Shown: positions 18,273 through 27,521, counted from the stretch's first letter. The stretch is 37,585 nt of DNA from Burkholderiaceae bacterium (GCA_031291325.1 JARLJG010000009.1:1-37585); one strand, 5' to 3'. Notes: generated from the letters alone by a model not told the origin. Translations and numbers: made by a program.

Positions 18273-20183
18273 ATGGCCCTACTCCAGATTGCCGAACCCG
18301 GCTTGAGCGCGGCGCCGCACCAGCATAGGCTGGCGGTCGGCATCGACCTCGGCACCACCAATTCGCTGGTGGCAAGCGTGCTGTCGGGCGATGCCAAGGT
18401 GCTGCGCGACGAAGCAGAGCGCGCGCTGTTGCCGTCGGTGGTGCGCTATCTGCCGTCGTCAACGGACGATGCGCCGATAGTCGGCCACGACGCCAAGGCT
18501 GCGCAAAGCGAAGACCCGCACAATACCTTGTCGTCGATCAAGCGGCTGATGGGACGCACCCGGAAAGATGTGGCGGCCGGCGAAATGCCGTATGCGTTCG
18601 TCGATGCGCCCGGCATCGTGCAAATCGACACTGTTGCAGGCGTCAAGACGCCGATCGATGTCTCCGCCGATATCTTGCGCGCGCTGCGGGTGCGTGCCGA
18701 GGCGTCGCTTGGCGGCGAACTGGTGGGGGCGGTGATTACGGTGCCCGCGTATTTCGACGACGCCCAGCGCCAGGCTACCAAGGATGCTGCACGGTTGGCT
18801 GGCTTGAACGTATTGCGCTTGTTGAACGAACCGACCGCGGCGGCGATAGCCTATGGACTCGACAAGGGATCGGAAGGCATTTTCGCCATCTACGACCTGG
18901 GCGGCGGGACCTTCGATATCTCCATCTTGAAATTGACGCGCGGCGTGTTCGAGGTGCTGTCCACCAACGGCGACGCCTCGCTCGGTGGCGACGATTTCGA
19001 CCAGCGCATCTACCAATGGATCGTCGCTGCCGCCGGCCTCGACCTGCCGAAACTGACCGCGCAAGATACGCGCAAGCTGCTGACTGCCGCGCGCACCGCC
19101 AAGGAAGCGTTGAGCGATGCGCAGACCGTGCCGATTGCAGAAAATCTATCCGATGGCCGCGCTCTGTGCCTGACGCTCACGCGCGACCTGTTCGCCGAAT
19201 TGACTGCCGACCTGGTGGCGCGCACGCTGCAGCCGACGCGCAAGGCGCTGCGCGATGCCGGGCTGGCGGTCGAGGAAGTGCAGGGCGTGGTGCTGGTCGG
19301 CGGCTCGACCCGGATGCCGCAGGTGCGTGCGGCGGTAGCGCAGCATTTCAAACAGCAGCCCTTGATCGACCTCGATCCCGACCAGGTGGTGGCGCTTGGC
19401 GCGGCGATGCAGGCCAATGTGCTGGCCGGCAACCGCAAGGACAGCGATTGGCTGTTGCTCGATGTCTGCCCGCTGTCGCTCGGCCTGGAAACCATTGGCG
19501 GCTTGATGGAAAAAGTCATCCCGCGCAACTCCACGATTCCGACTGCGCGGGCGCAGGATTTCACCACCTTCAAGGATGGCCAGACCGCGATGAGCGTGCA
19601 TGTGCTGCAAGGCGAGCGCGAACTGGTCAGCGATTGCCGTTCGCTGGCGCGCTTCGAGTTGCACGGCATTCCGCCGATGGTGGCGGGGGCGGCGCGCATC
19701 CGCGTCAACTTCCAGATCGACGCCGACGGCTTGCTCTCGGTGTCGGCGCGCGAACTCAGCTCCGGGGTGGAAACGGCGGTCACGGTCAAGCCTTCGTATG
19801 GCCTTGAAGACAGCCAGATCACGCGCATGTTGAACGACGCCAATAGCAGCGCGACCATCGACATGAAGCGGCGCATGCTGCGCGAGGCGCAAGTGGCCGG
19901 TCGGCAACTGGTCGACGCCACCGACGTTGCGTTGGCCGCCGATGGCGAGGCCTTGCTGGCGCCGCCGGAACGCATGCTGATCTCCAGCCACATCTACCTG
20001 CTGGCCGATATCATCGAAACCGGCATCGACCCGACCGACGAGAATATCGCCGCGCTGAAAAGGGCGACCGATGCATTGAATCGCGCCACCCAGGAGTTCG
20101 CCGCCCGCCGCATGAATGCCAGCGTCCAGCGGGCGCTATCCGGCCAGCGTTTCGATACCCTTGCCGATAAAATGGGAGCCTGA
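18273..20183 (+). CDS. hscA: Hsp70-type Fe-S chaperone HscA
   Basis: HscA is a DnaK-like ATPase that helps release Fe-S clusters from IscU. The 636-residue protein carries the Hsp70 signatures [11 protein letters not shown] at the start, [17 protein letters not shown], and [18 protein letters not shown] substrate-binding domain follows from about residue 400. It is shorter than DnaK and lacks the DnaK C-terminal tail, as HscA does. The co-encoded IscU has the LPPVK peptide HscA recognises. The usual co-chaperone HscB is not encoded in this operon, so it must come from elsewhere or be dispensable here. Confidence 0.93.
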   Translation: MALLQIAEPGLSAAPHQHRLAVGIDLGTTNSLVASVLSGDAKVLRDEAERALLPSVVRYLPSSTDDAPIVGHDAKAAQSEDPHNTLSSIKRLMGRTRKDVAAGEMPYAFVDAPGIVQIDTVAGVKTPIDVSADILRALRVRAEASLGGELVGAVITVPAYFDDAQRQATKDAARLAGLNVLRLLNEPTAAAIAYGLDKGSEGIFAIYDLGGGTFDISILKLTRGVFEVLSTNGDASLGGDDFDQRIYQWIVAAAGLDLPKLTAQDTRKLLTAARTAKEALSDAQTVPIAENLSDGRALCLTLTRDLFAELTADLVARTLQPTRKALRDAGLAVEEVQGVVLVGGSTRMPQVRAAVAQHFKQQPLIDLDPDQVVALGAAMQANVLAGNRKDSDWLLLDVCPLSLGLETIGGLMEKVIPRNSTIPTARAQDFTTFKDGQTAMSVHVLQGERELVSDCRSLARFELHGIPPMVAGAARIRVNFQIDADGLLSVSARELSSGVETAVTVKPSYGLEDSQITRMLNDANSSATIDMKRRMLREAQVAGRQLVDATDVALAADGEALLAPPERMLISSHIYLLADIIETGIDPTDENIAALKRATDALNRATQEFAARRMNASVQRALSGQRFDTLADKMGA

Positions 20184-20186
20184 GCG

Positions 20187-20525
20187 ATGCCGCGCGTCAC
20201 GGTTCGACCTCATCCAGTCTTGTGCCCGGAGGGTAGCAGCTTCGAGGTACGCAGCGGCAGCTTCCTGTGCGATGCGCTGTTGAAAAACGGCATTGCGCTG
20301 GAGCACGCGTGCGAAAAATCCTGCGCCTGTTCGACTTGCCATGTAATCGTGCACGAAGGCTTCGATTCACTGGCTCCCGCCAGCGACGACGAAGAAGACC
20401 AGATCGACCGCGCCTGGGGCGTCGCGCCGCATTCGCGCCTGGCTTGCCAGGTAGTGTTGCGGCAAACCGACCTGGCGATCGAATTGCCGTTGTACACGGT
20501 AAACCTGGCGCGCGAAAAAGCCTGA
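20187..20525 (+). CDS. fdx: [2Fe-2S] ferredoxin of the ISC type
   Basis: This 112-residue adrenodoxin-like ferredoxin serves as electron donor in Fe-S assembly. Cluster cysteines are in EHACEKSCACSTCHVIV, with the fourth in SRLACQVVL. It starts three bases after the hscA stop, behind GGAG. It completes the nifS-iscU-erpA-iscA-hscA-fdx operon. No clear T-run terminator follows, so some read-through into nifV is possible. Confidence 0.92.
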   Translation: MPRVTVRPHPVLCPEGSSFEVRSGSFLCDALLKNGIALEHACEKSCACSTCHVIVHEGFDSLAPASDDEEDQIDRAWGVAPHSRLACQVVLRQTDLAIELPLYTVNLAREKA

Positions 20526-20675
20526 CGCTTCCTTCTTGTTTCCCCAGTTGTTTTCCGCTTCCTGCCAGCCTACTACAAACCCGACAAATGCGACACACGG
20601 CGAACGCTGTTGGTCGTTCACGTAAATACTACGTAAGTAATTGAATTAGTTGAATATTTTCAGGCGCGTGCCGAT

Positions 20676-20691
20676 TGGCACATGAATTGCT
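20676..20691 (+). promoter_or_regulatory. Sigma-54 promoter of the nifVW-fixABCX unit
   Basis: TGGCACATGAATTGCT has the full -24 (TGGCAC) and -12 (TTGCT) elements with ten bases between GG and GC. Transcription would start near 20702, about 43 bases before nifV. I found no exact TGT-N10-ACA site within about 180 bases upstream, so the activator site may be degenerate or more distant. Confidence 0.82.
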
Positions 20692-20744
20692 AAACAACTG
20701 ACATACGGGTATTTCGGTCACCTTAGCCGCAGGAGCCAGACAGT

Positions 20745-21875
20745 ATGGTCACCATCAACGACACCACCCTCAGGGACGGCGAACAAACTGCCGGCGTGGC
20801 TTTTACCGCCGACGAAAAGATCGCGATTGCGCAGGCGCTGCATCGCATCGGCGTGCCGGAAATGGAAGTCGGGATACCAGTCATGGGCGCAGCGGAAATC
20901 GAGGTGATCCAGTCGATTGCCGCACTGCGCATGGACACGACCTTGATGGTATGGGGCCGCATGTGCGGCGCCGATCTCGATGCGGCGGCGCGCTGCGGCA
21001 TCGACATCGTCAACCTGTCGATGCCGGTGTCCGACGTGCACTTGCAGCATAAGCTGCGGCGCGACCGCGACTGGGCGCTGGCGCAAATCCGCCAATTCGT
21101 GCCGATGGCGCTCGACCTCGGCATGGATGTGTGCGTCGGCGGCGAGGATTCGTCGCGCGCCGATCCTGAATTCTTGCTGCGCGTGATCGAAACCGCGCAA
21201 CGCGCCGGCGCGCGCCGTTTCCGCTTCGCCGACACGCTCGGCTTGCTCGATCCGTTCGCCACCTTCGATATCGTCAGCCGCTTGCGCAGCGAAGTCGATA
21301 TCGAACTGGAGATGCATGCGCATAACGATCTCGGCCTGGCGACGGCCAACACGCTGGCGGCAATTCGGGGTGGCGCGACCCATGTCAATACTACCGTCAA
21401 CGGTCTCGGCGAACGGGCCGGCAATGCGCCGCTGGAAGAAGTGGTGATGGGCATGCGGCATATCCACGGCATCGAGTCGGCAGTCGATACGCGCGCGCTG
21501 TTGCAGATTTCCGGCCTGGTGGCGCGGGCGTCGGGCAAGGCGGTGGCGTCCAATAAAAGCATCGTCGGCGAAGGCGTGTTCACGCATGAGTCCGGGATCC
21601 ATGTCGACGGCTTGCTGAAAAATCCGGCCAACTATGAAGCGTTCAGCCCGTCCGAACTGGGGCGCGCGCACCATACCGTGCTGGGCAAGCACTCCGGCTC
21701 GCGCTCGGTGAAGGACGCTTACGCCAAGCTGGGCGTGATGCTGTCCGATGTGGAAGCCTACGACATGCTCGACAAGATACGCACCTATACGATGCAGGCC
21801 AAGCGCGCGCCCGGCGCCGACGAATTGGCGTGCTTTTATCTCGAAAGCGCCAATTGCATCGCGGGCCAATCATGA
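20745..21875 (+). CDS. nifV: Homocitrate synthase
   Basis: NifV condenses acetyl-CoA and 2-oxoglutarate to homocitrate, the organic ligand of FeMo-cofactor. The 376-residue protein has the synthase signature INDTTLRDGEQTAGVAF at its start, metal-binding HAHNDLGLATANTLAA, and NGLGERAGNAPLEEVV. Late motifs include HESGIHVDG and LGKHSGSRSV. Placement behind a sigma-54 promoter and before nifW argues for nif homocitrate synthase rather than isopropylmalate synthase, as does its shorter length without the LeuA regulatory domain. AGGAG precedes the start. Confidence 0.96.
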   Translation: MVTINDTTLRDGEQTAGVAFTADEKIAIAQALHRIGVPEMEVGIPVMGAAEIEVIQSIAALRMDTTLMVWGRMCGADLDAAARCGIDIVNLSMPVSDVHLQHKLRRDRDWALAQIRQFVPMALDLGMDVCVGGEDSSRADPEFLLRVIETAQRAGARRFRFADTLGLLDPFATFDIVSRLRSEVDIELEMHAHNDLGLATANTLAAIRGGATHVNTTVNGLGERAGNAPLEEVVMGMRHIHGIESAVDTRALLQISGLVARASGKAVASNKSIVGEGVFTHESGIHVDGLLKNPANYEAFSPSELGRAHHTVLGKHSGSRSVKDAYAKLGVMLSDVEAYDMLDKIRTYTMQAKRAPGADELACFYLESANCIAGQS

Positions 21876-21903
21876 ACTTCGCAACAGGTGGAGGAAAAGC
21901 AAA

Positions 21904-22233
21904 ATGAATACCTTGGCCCTGCAACTTAAGCAGTTGTCCGCCGCTGAAGAATTTCTCGACTTCTTCGGCGTGCCTTACGAACAATCGGTGGTCAACGTCA
22001 GCCGGCTGCATATCTTGAAGCGCTTTTACCAATACATGCGGCAAGAGAGTGCGCTGGAAGGCGCCGACGAAGTCGAAACCTATCGCCGACTGCGCGCGCT
22101 GCTGACCGATGCCTACGGCGATTTCGTCCGCTCGACTGCAGCGCAGGAAAAAGTATTCAAGGTATTCCAGGACGCCGAACACAAGTCGGTGTCGCTCGAA
22201 TCATTGCGCATGTCGCTACCCGTCAAAGCATAG
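21904..22233 (+). CDS. nifW: Nitrogenase-stabilising protein NifW
   Basis: NifW is linked to maturation or oxygen protection of the MoFe protein, though its mechanism is not settled. The 109-residue product has the family features LKQLSAAEEFLDFFGVPY, VVNVSRLHILKRFYQYM, and a C-terminal helix VFKVFQDAEHKSVSLESLR. The ATG at 21904 follows GGAGG; the longer open frame from 21748 overlaps nifV and is not used. It lies between nifV and fixA with short spacings. Confidence 0.93.
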   Translation: MNTLALQLKQLSAAEEFLDFFGVPYEQSVVNVSRLHILKRFYQYMRQESALEGADEVETYRRLRALLTDAYGDFVRSTAAQEKVFKVFQDAEHKSVSLESLRMSLPVKA

Positions 22234-22245
22234 AAGGAGATATTC

Positions 22246-23091
22246 ATGCATATCGTGGTTTGCATCAAACAGGTTCCCGATAGCGCGCAGATTCGCGTGC
22301 ATCCGGTCACCAATACCATCATGCGGCAGGGTGTGCCGGCCATTGTCAATCCCTACGATTTGTTTTCGCTGGAAGAGGCGCTGAAAATCAAGGATCGCTT
22401 CGGCGGGCGCGTCACCGTGTTGACGATGGGGCCGCCGCAAGCCGAAGCGGCGCTGCGCAAATGCATCTCGTTCGGCGCCGACGATGCCATCCTGGTCACC
22501 GACCGCGCGTTTGCCGGCGCCGACACGCTGGCGACCTCGTTTGCGCTGGCGGCGGCGATCACGCAGATTTCCAAGACTCTCGCGGTCGACATGGTGTTCG
22601 CCGGCAAGCAAACCATCGATGGCGACACCGCCCAGGTCGGCCCCGGCATTGCCAAGCGGCTCGACCTGCAATTGCTGACCTATGTGTCGAAGATCGATGA
22701 GCTCGACGTGACGCGGCGCGAAATCGTGATCCAGCGTCGTGCCGAAGGCGGCGTGCAAGTGCTGCAGACCAAGCTGCCGTGCCTGATTACGATGCTGGAA
22801 GGCACCAACGAAATGCGCTTTGCGACGATGGACAATATGTTCCGCGCGGCCCGCCATCCGATCAGGATTTGGGACCGCGTCGCCGCCGGCATCGAAGATG
22901 TCACCAAGATCGGCTTGAAAGGCTCGCCCACCGTGGTCAGCAAGGTGTTCGCGCCGAAGGCGAACGCGCGCCGGGCGGAAATTATCGAAACCGAGGGCAA
23001 TGATCCGCGCGATCTGGCGGTGACGCTGGTCGGCACACTCTTCACCCAGCATCAAAAGCTGGGTGAAGCCATCGTCAAACAAGCAGCCTGA
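22246..23091 (+). CDS. fixA: Electron transfer flavoprotein beta subunit FixA
   Basis: FixA pairs with FixB in the FixABCX complex, which is known from diazotrophs to bifurcate electrons from NADH to quinone and to ferredoxin or flavodoxin for nitrogenase. The 281-residue protein starts MHIVVCIKQVPDSAQIRVHP. It has the ETF-beta motif VFAGKQTIDGDTAQVGPGIA and the GMEGTNE-like loop LEGTNEMRFATM. The start is 12 bases after nifW, behind AAGGAGA, so it is in the nifVW unit. Confidence 0.96.
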   Translation: MHIVVCIKQVPDSAQIRVHPVTNTIMRQGVPAIVNPYDLFSLEEALKIKDRFGGRVTVLTMGPPQAEAALRKCISFGADDAILVTDRAFAGADTLATSFALAAAITQISKTLAVDMVFAGKQTIDGDTAQVGPGIAKRLDLQLLTYVSKIDELDVTRREIVIQRRAEGGVQVLQTKLPCLITMLEGTNEMRFATMDNMFRAARHPIRIWDRVAAGIEDVTKIGLKGSPTVVSKVFAPKANARRAEIIETEGNDPRDLAVTLVGTLFTQHQKLGEAIVKQAA

Positions 23092-23112
23092 CGGAAAAGA
23101 ACGAGGCCAAGC

Positions 23113-24210
23113 ATGAGCGAAGAAAAAGCAGCGGCGCCGGTCAAGAAGGCCGGCAAGGGAAAATACGAACTGGACGACCGCCTCAAGGCGTACCAGGGGG
23201 TATGGGTGTTCATCGAACACGAGCGCGGCGAGGTGCATCCGGTGTCCTGGGAATTGCTGGGCGAAGGGCGCAAGCTGGCCGACAAGCTGGGCGTGACGCT
23301 CTCGGGCGTCGTGCTGGGCGCGCCGGACCTGGCGACGCGGCGCTTTTGCGAAGAGGCGTTTTTCCACGGCGCCGACAGTTGCTACCTGATGGCCGACCCG
23401 ATCCTGACGAATTACCGCAACCAGCCGTTCACCAAGGGCTTGACCGATCTGGTCAATACCTATCAGCCGGAAATCCTGTTGCTGGGCGCGACCGCGCAGG
23501 GCCGCGACTTGGCCGGCAGCGTCGCCACCACCTTGAAGACCGGCTTGACCGCCGACTGCACCGAGCTGAACATCGACATGGAGAACCGCAGCATGGCGGC
23601 GTCGCGGCCGACTTTCGGCGGCAGCTTGCTCTGCACGATTCTGACCTTGAATTTCCGCCCGCAGATGGCAACCGTGCGACCACGCGTGATGGGCATGCCG
23701 GACCGCGACACCTCGCGCCAGGGCACGATCATCGAACATCCGCTGGTGATGATCGAAACCGACATCATCACCAAGGTGTTGGAGTACATCCCGGACAACA
23801 TGCAGGGCAAGCCGCAATTGCCGTTTGCCGACATCATCGTGGCCGGCGGGCGCGGCATGAAGAAGGCCGAGAATTTCCAATTGATCTGGGATCTGGCGCT
23901 GGTATTGAAGGCAGAAGTCGGCGCGTCGCGCCCGGTGGTGCAGGCCAACTGGGTCGAGCTGGATCGGCAGGTCGGGCAATCCGGCAAGACCGTGCGTCCC
24001 AAGCTGTACATCGCCGCCGGCATTTCCGGCGCGGTGCAGCACCGGGTCGGCATGGAAAGCTCGGACGTGATTATTGCCATCAACAGCGATCCGAAAGCGC
24101 CGATTTTCGAGTTCGCCACCTACGGTATCGTCGGCAATGCAATGACTATCTTGCCAGCCTTGACCGAGGCCTTCAAGCAGCAACTTGCCATCGCCAAGAT
24201 GGCCGGCTAA
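23113..24210 (+). CDS. fixB: Electron transfer flavoprotein alpha subunit FixB
   Basis: FixB is the FAD-binding alpha partner of FixA. The 365-residue protein has an N-terminal extension rich in Lys/Ala/Glu, an ETF-alpha N-domain with [17 protein letters not shown], and a C-terminal FAD domain. That domain contains [13 protein letters not shown] and [17 protein letters not shown], followed by [19 protein letters not shown]. It follows fixA by 21 bases. Confidence 0.96.
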   Translation: MSEEKAAAPVKKAGKGKYELDDRLKAYQGVWVFIEHERGEVHPVSWELLGEGRKLADKLGVTLSGVVLGAPDLATRRFCEEAFFHGADSCYLMADPILTNYRNQPFTKGLTDLVNTYQPEILLLGATAQGRDLAGSVATTLKTGLTADCTELNIDMENRSMAASRPTFGGSLLCTILTLNFRPQMATVRPRVMGMPDRDTSRQGTIIEHPLVMIETDIITKVLEYIPDNMQGKPQLPFADIIVAGGRGMKKAENFQLIWDLALVLKAEVGASRPVVQANWVELDRQVGQSGKTVRPKLYIAAGISGAVQHRVGMESSDVIIAINSDPKAPIFEFATYGIVGNAMTILPALTEAFKQQLAIAKMAG

Positions 24211-24235
24211 CCGATTCAGCGACAAGGAGAAAGCC

Positions 24236-25534
24236 ATGACAGAAAAATTCGATGCGATCGTGGTGGGCGCCGGCCCGTCCGGCAACGCCTGCGCGTATAC
24301 GATGGCGAAAGCCGGGCTGAAGGTGCTGCAGATCGAGCGCGGCGAATCGCCGGGTTCCAAGAATGTGCAGGGCGCGATCCTGTATTCGGATGCGCTGGAA
24401 CGCATCATTCCCGACTTCCGCGAAGACGCGCCGCTGGAGCGTCATATCGTCGAACAACGGATGTGGGTGCTGGACGACCAATCCTTCGTCGGCGGACATT
24501 ACCGCTCGGAAGAGTTCAACAAGCCGCCCTACAATCGCTACACCATCATTCGCGCACAGTTCGACAAATGGTTTTCGCAAAAGGTGCAGGAAGCTGGCGC
24601 GCTGCTGATTTGCGAAACCACGGTGACCGATCTGTTGATCGACGGCAACCGGGTGGTGGGCGTGCAAACCGACCGCATCGGCGGCTCGATCTATGCCGAC
24701 GTCGTGGTGCTGGCCGACGGCGTCAACTCGGTGCTGGCGCGCAAGGCCGGTTTCCGGCCCGAGCTAGATCCCAGCGAAGTGGCGCTGGCGGTCAAGGAAA
24801 TTCATTTCCTGCCGCAGGAAACGGTGGAGAGCCGCTTCAATGTCTCCGGCGACGCCGGCGTGGTGATCGAGATGGTCGGCAAAATCACCAAGGGCATGAT
24901 GGGCACAGGCTTCCTGTACACCAACAAGGAATCGCTGACCATCGGCGTCGGTTGCATGCTGAACGATTTCAAGACGCAGAAATGCTCGCCTTCGCAGTTG
25001 TTGGACGAGATGAAGGCGCATCCGGCAATTGCGCCGCTGCTGGAAGGCGGCGAGATGAAGGAATACGCAGCGCACCTGATACCGGAAGGCGGCTACAACT
25101 CGATCCCGAAGATTGTCGGCGACGGCTGGATGATCGTCGGCGACTCCGGCATGTTCGTCAACGCGGTGCACCGCGAGGGTTCCAACCTGGCCATGACCAG
25201 TGGTCGGCTGGCGGCGGAAACCGTGGTCGCGCTACGCGCCGAAGACAAGCCGCTTACCGCCAGAAACCTGGCGCGTTATCGGGCGGCGCTGGACGACAGC
25301 TTCGTCATGAAGGATTTGAAGAAATATCGCAACATGCCAGGCGTGTTCCACCGCAATCCGCAATTCCTCAGCACCTACCCGGAATTGCTGAACCAGGCCG
25401 CACATACGATGTTGCGCGTCGACGGCATCGACAAGAAAACCAAGGAGCGCGATATCCGGCGCAATTTCAAGCAAAGGCGCTCGCTGTTCGGCATGATGGG
25501 CGACGCGGTCAAGATGTGGAGGGCATTCGAATGA
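24236..25534 (+). CDS. fixC: Flavoprotein FixC (ETF:quinone oxidoreductase-like)
   Basis: FixC resembles the FAD part of electron-transfer-flavoprotein:ubiquinone oxidoreductase and would pass electrons to quinone within FixABCX. The 432-residue protein opens with the dinucleotide motif [21 protein letters not shown] and has [18 protein letters not shown] third FAD motif is in [18 protein letters not shown]. The ATG at 24236 follows AAGGAGA; an extension to 24185 overlaps fixB. Its stop overlaps the fixX start (ATGA). Confidence 0.96.
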   Translation: MTEKFDAIVVGAGPSGNACAYTMAKAGLKVLQIERGESPGSKNVQGAILYSDALERIIPDFREDAPLERHIVEQRMWVLDDQSFVGGHYRSEEFNKPPYNRYTIIRAQFDKWFSQKVQEAGALLICETTVTDLLIDGNRVVGVQTDRIGGSIYADVVVLADGVNSVLARKAGFRPELDPSEVALAVKEIHFLPQETVESRFNVSGDAGVVIEMVGKITKGMMGTGFLYTNKESLTIGVGCMLNDFKTQKCSPSQLLDEMKAHPAIAPLLEGGEMKEYAAHLIPEGGYNSIPKIVGDGWMIVGDSGMFVNAVHREGSNLAMTSGRLAAETVVALRAEDKPLTARNLARYRAALDDSFVMKDLKKYRNMPGVFHRNPQFLSTYPELLNQAAHTMLRVDGIDKKTKERDIRRNFKQRRSLFGMMGDAVKMWRAFE

Positions 25535-25824
25535 GCACGATACGAGTCGAGGAAAAGCTGTTCCAGAACCGCTACAAGGTCGACGCCGGCAGGCCGCACA
25601 TTACGATCAAGGATCAGGAAGTGTGCAGCACCAAGTGCGAGTCGCAGCAATGCACGGTGTGCTGCCCGGCTGGATGCTATACCAAGGAAGGCGGCGGCCT
25701 GGTGCAGTTGACTACCGACGGTTGCCTGGAGTGCGGCACCTGCCGCATCATCTGCAACGAGCACCTCAATGTCGCCTGGGAGTATCCGCGCGGCGGCTAC
25801 GGGATTCTGTTCAAGTTCGGCTGA
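25531..25824 (+). CDS. fixX: Ferredoxin-like protein FixX
   Basis: FixX is the small Fe-S subunit of the FixABCX complex. The 97-residue protein has a cysteine-rich middle ([20 protein letters not shown]) and a C-terminal [11 protein letters not shown] cluster motif. It ends [10 protein letters not shown], as in the ETF-QO ferredoxin domain. Translation is coupled to fixC by a four-base overlap. Confidence 0.95.
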   Translation: MSTIRVEEKLFQNRYKVDAGRPHITIKDQEVCSTKCESQQCTVCCPAGCYTKEGGGLVQLTTDGCLECGTCRIICNEHLNVAWEYPRGGYGILFKFG

Positions 25825-25919
25825 ATGGCGCGCGCCTGACACAAACTCATATTCGATTTCAACTGCCTTCGGGACTTTCTGATATCCCGTCTGGGAAATA
25901 CGTTTTTCTGCACGCAGAA

Positions 25920-25943
25920 CCGGGCTGAATACCGCTCGCCCGG
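25920..25943 (+). terminator. Possible end-of-operon hairpin after fixX
   Basis: CCGGGC and GCCCGG form a 6-base G/C stem with a 12-base loop about 95 bases after fixX. No T-run follows, so it is at best a weak or factor-dependent terminator or an RNA-stabilising structure. I find no sigma-54 box in the remaining bases before the next gene. Confidence 0.3.
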
Positions 25944-26039
25944 GCTTCCATTCGCGTGCAACATGGTGGCTCACACTGGCGTCCGATCCTATTCGTGCGC
26001 CGGATAGATTCAAGACCTGTCAAACTGAAAGATCAAGAT

Positions 26040-26945
26040 ATGGCCAACGTTACATTCTCTTCACCGGTTATGCCAAAAGACATTACGGTGTACGCAATTG
26101 CCGGGCACCGTGGAACCCTGTTGGAAATCGCGAAGCAGCATAAAGTGCCAATTCCATTCGATTGCCAGGATGGCGATTGCGGCTCTTGCCTGGTTGAAGT
26201 AAAGCATCTATCGCATCCGATGGCCATCGCGCTAACCGAAAAAGAGAAAGAGCTTTTGCGGCAGCTTGGCAAGATAAGCAAACAGGAAATCATGGACGCC
26301 GAGGTCAACGACATGCCTCCGCCTTTCCGCTTGGCTTGCCAATACTTTGTGCGCGATGAAGATATCTTTGTGACCTTCGAAGGGGACAAAACCCTGCCCG
26401 CGAAAGGCCCAAGCCTGTCGATCGCTGCATCCATCTACAAAGGCGGCCTCGAAATCAACTCGCTCGATGCATTCTTGAACTTCGCGATGAAACTCGAAGA
26501 CGATGCAGCAATTCACTACGATGAATTGGCGGCGTCGATGAAAAATCTTGGAAATGACAGTCTCAGCCAATTGTTTGCGCAATTGGCAGGGTATTCGCGC
26601 AAACATTTTGAAGAAGTCAAGCAGCGGATGGAAACCGCTGGCGTGGCTTTGAATATCCCTGCAAGTACTTTATGGCCAGATAATGTGACACCAGAAAGCG
26701 CAACGATTTTGGCCGGCGATGCAACGATGTCGCGCCTCGATGCGCTCAAAGCCGCATTGCAGGGCGAACGGCGCGGCTATGAGTTCTATTATGCAGTAGC
26801 CAACACTTCGCCGAAGCCTGAAATCGTCAAAGCTGCGAAAGAGTTCGTCAAAGAAGAGGCCGAGCATGTTGAACTCTTGAAACAGTGGATTGCGCGCGAA
26901 CAGGCATCGATCCGCACATCCGCCCCGGTGCAGCCGGCGATCTGA
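26040..26945 (+). CDS. FeSII-like [2Fe-2S] protein fused to a rubrerythrin-like domain
   Basis: This 301-residue protein has two parts. Residues 1-118 are a [2Fe-2S] domain very like the Azotobacter Shethna FeSII protein, which binds and shields nitrogenase under oxygen. It has the same opening pattern (FSSPVMP), cluster cysteines Cys42, Cys47 and Cys50 in FDCQDGDCGSC, Cys100 in FRLACQ, and the long insert between them. Residues 125-285 are a ferritin-like four-helix domain with Glu153, His189, Glu243, Glu273 and His276 (EExEH) as possible metal ligands. The first ExxH is SxxH (Ser186). The fusion suggests electron delivery from the cluster to a diiron-type site. The ATG at 26040 gives the FeSII-like start. 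FeSII similarity is from remembered sequence; function is inferred. Confidence 0.85.
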   Translation: MANVTFSSPVMPKDITVYAIAGHRGTLLEIAKQHKVPIPFDCQDGDCGSCLVEVKHLSHPMAIALTEKEKELLRQLGKISKQEIMDAEVNDMPPPFRLACQYFVRDEDIFVTFEGDKTLPAKGPSLSIAASIYKGGLEINSLDAFLNFAMKLEDDAAIHYDELAASMKNLGNDSLSQLFAQLAGYSRKHFEEVKQRMETAGVALNIPASTLWPDNVTPESATILAGDATMSRLDALKAALQGERRGYEFYYAVANTSPKPEIVKAAKEFVKEEAEHVELLKQWIAREQASIRTSAPVQPAI

Positions 26946-27044
26946 ACTGGCGCTGCGTACCGGTATTCGGTATACAATCGTGATCAAAGAGATACCTGCG
27001 GATCGCCGAAGGCTTGGCGGCCGCAACCACCGCGAAAGAATGAA

Positions 27045-27521
27045 ATGGAATCAGTAGAAGAATTTCTTGCTTATGCGATAAAGCTGGAAGAGGAAGCTGC
27101 GCTGCGCTTTGGGGAACTGGCCGATGCGATGGCAACCGGAGGCAACGTGGAAGTCAGTCAATTGTTTCGACGTCTTGGAGAGTATTCCCGCCTACACTTA
27201 AGCGACGCGCGCGCTCGCGCAGGGTTTCGCACGCTTCCAAATATGGACGGCAAAGATTACAAATGGCCGGATGTAGAAAGTCCCGAGCGCGCCGCGATCT
27301 GGGCGGCGGATCCGCTCATCGGGCGCGAGCAGGCGCTTGAGCTTGCACTGGTCGCCGAAAGTGCGGGACTGGCCTACTACCAAAGTGTGCTTGACGCGAC
27401 AACCGATCCCGATATCCGCGCAATGGCGACCGAGTTTGTGGAGGAAGAGACCGAACATGTGGCTGAGCTGAAGAAGTGGATCGCCTTGCAGTCGGCAGCG
27501 TCGGTGTCGCCTCATCATTAG
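27045..27521 (+). CDS. Stand-alone rubrerythrin-like ferritin-family protein
   Basis: This 158-residue four-helix protein closely resembles the C-terminal domain of the preceding fusion, sharing the pattern ...FLxxAxKLExxAA...GEYSRxH...EExEHVxxLKxWI. Candidate metal ligands are Glu15 or Glu16, His51, Glu105, Glu135 and His138. As in the fusion, the first ExxH position is Ser48 rather than Glu. No rubredoxin domain is present, so electrons would have to come from another protein, perhaps the FeSII domain next door. It begins 99 bases after the fusion gene and is likely its partner or paralogue by tandem duplication. Confidence 0.85.
   Translation: MESVEEFLAYAIKLEEEAALRFGELADAMATGGNVEVSQLFRRLGEYSRLHLSDARARAGFRTLPNMDGKDYKWPDVESPERAAIWAADPLIGREQALELALVAESAGLAYYQSVLDATTDPDIRAMATEFVEEETEHVAELKKWIALQSAASVSPHH

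Noticed and set aside
18263-18273. A hidden hscB between iscA and hscA
   Set aside because: The gap is only nine bases, and neither flanking gene carries a J-domain HPD motif at its end.
20595-20610. ACA-N10-TGT upstream of nifV as a NifA site
   Set aside because: The arms are in the opposite order; the NifA site is TGT-N10-ACA, and reversing strands does not convert one into the other.
20718-21869. Long open frame on the minus strand opposite nifV
   Set aside because: It is a shadow of nifV caused by GC-rich codons and shows no family similarity.
22216-24408. 730-codon open frame on the minus strand opposite fixA-fixB
   Set aside because: It spans two clear genes in the other direction and has low-complexity His/Arg/Ala composition typical of antisense frames.
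25965-25980. TGGCTCACACTGGC before the FeSII-like fusion as a sigma-54 promoter
   Set aside because: GG and GC are nine bases apart instead of ten and the -12 element lacks TTGC, so it is not called.
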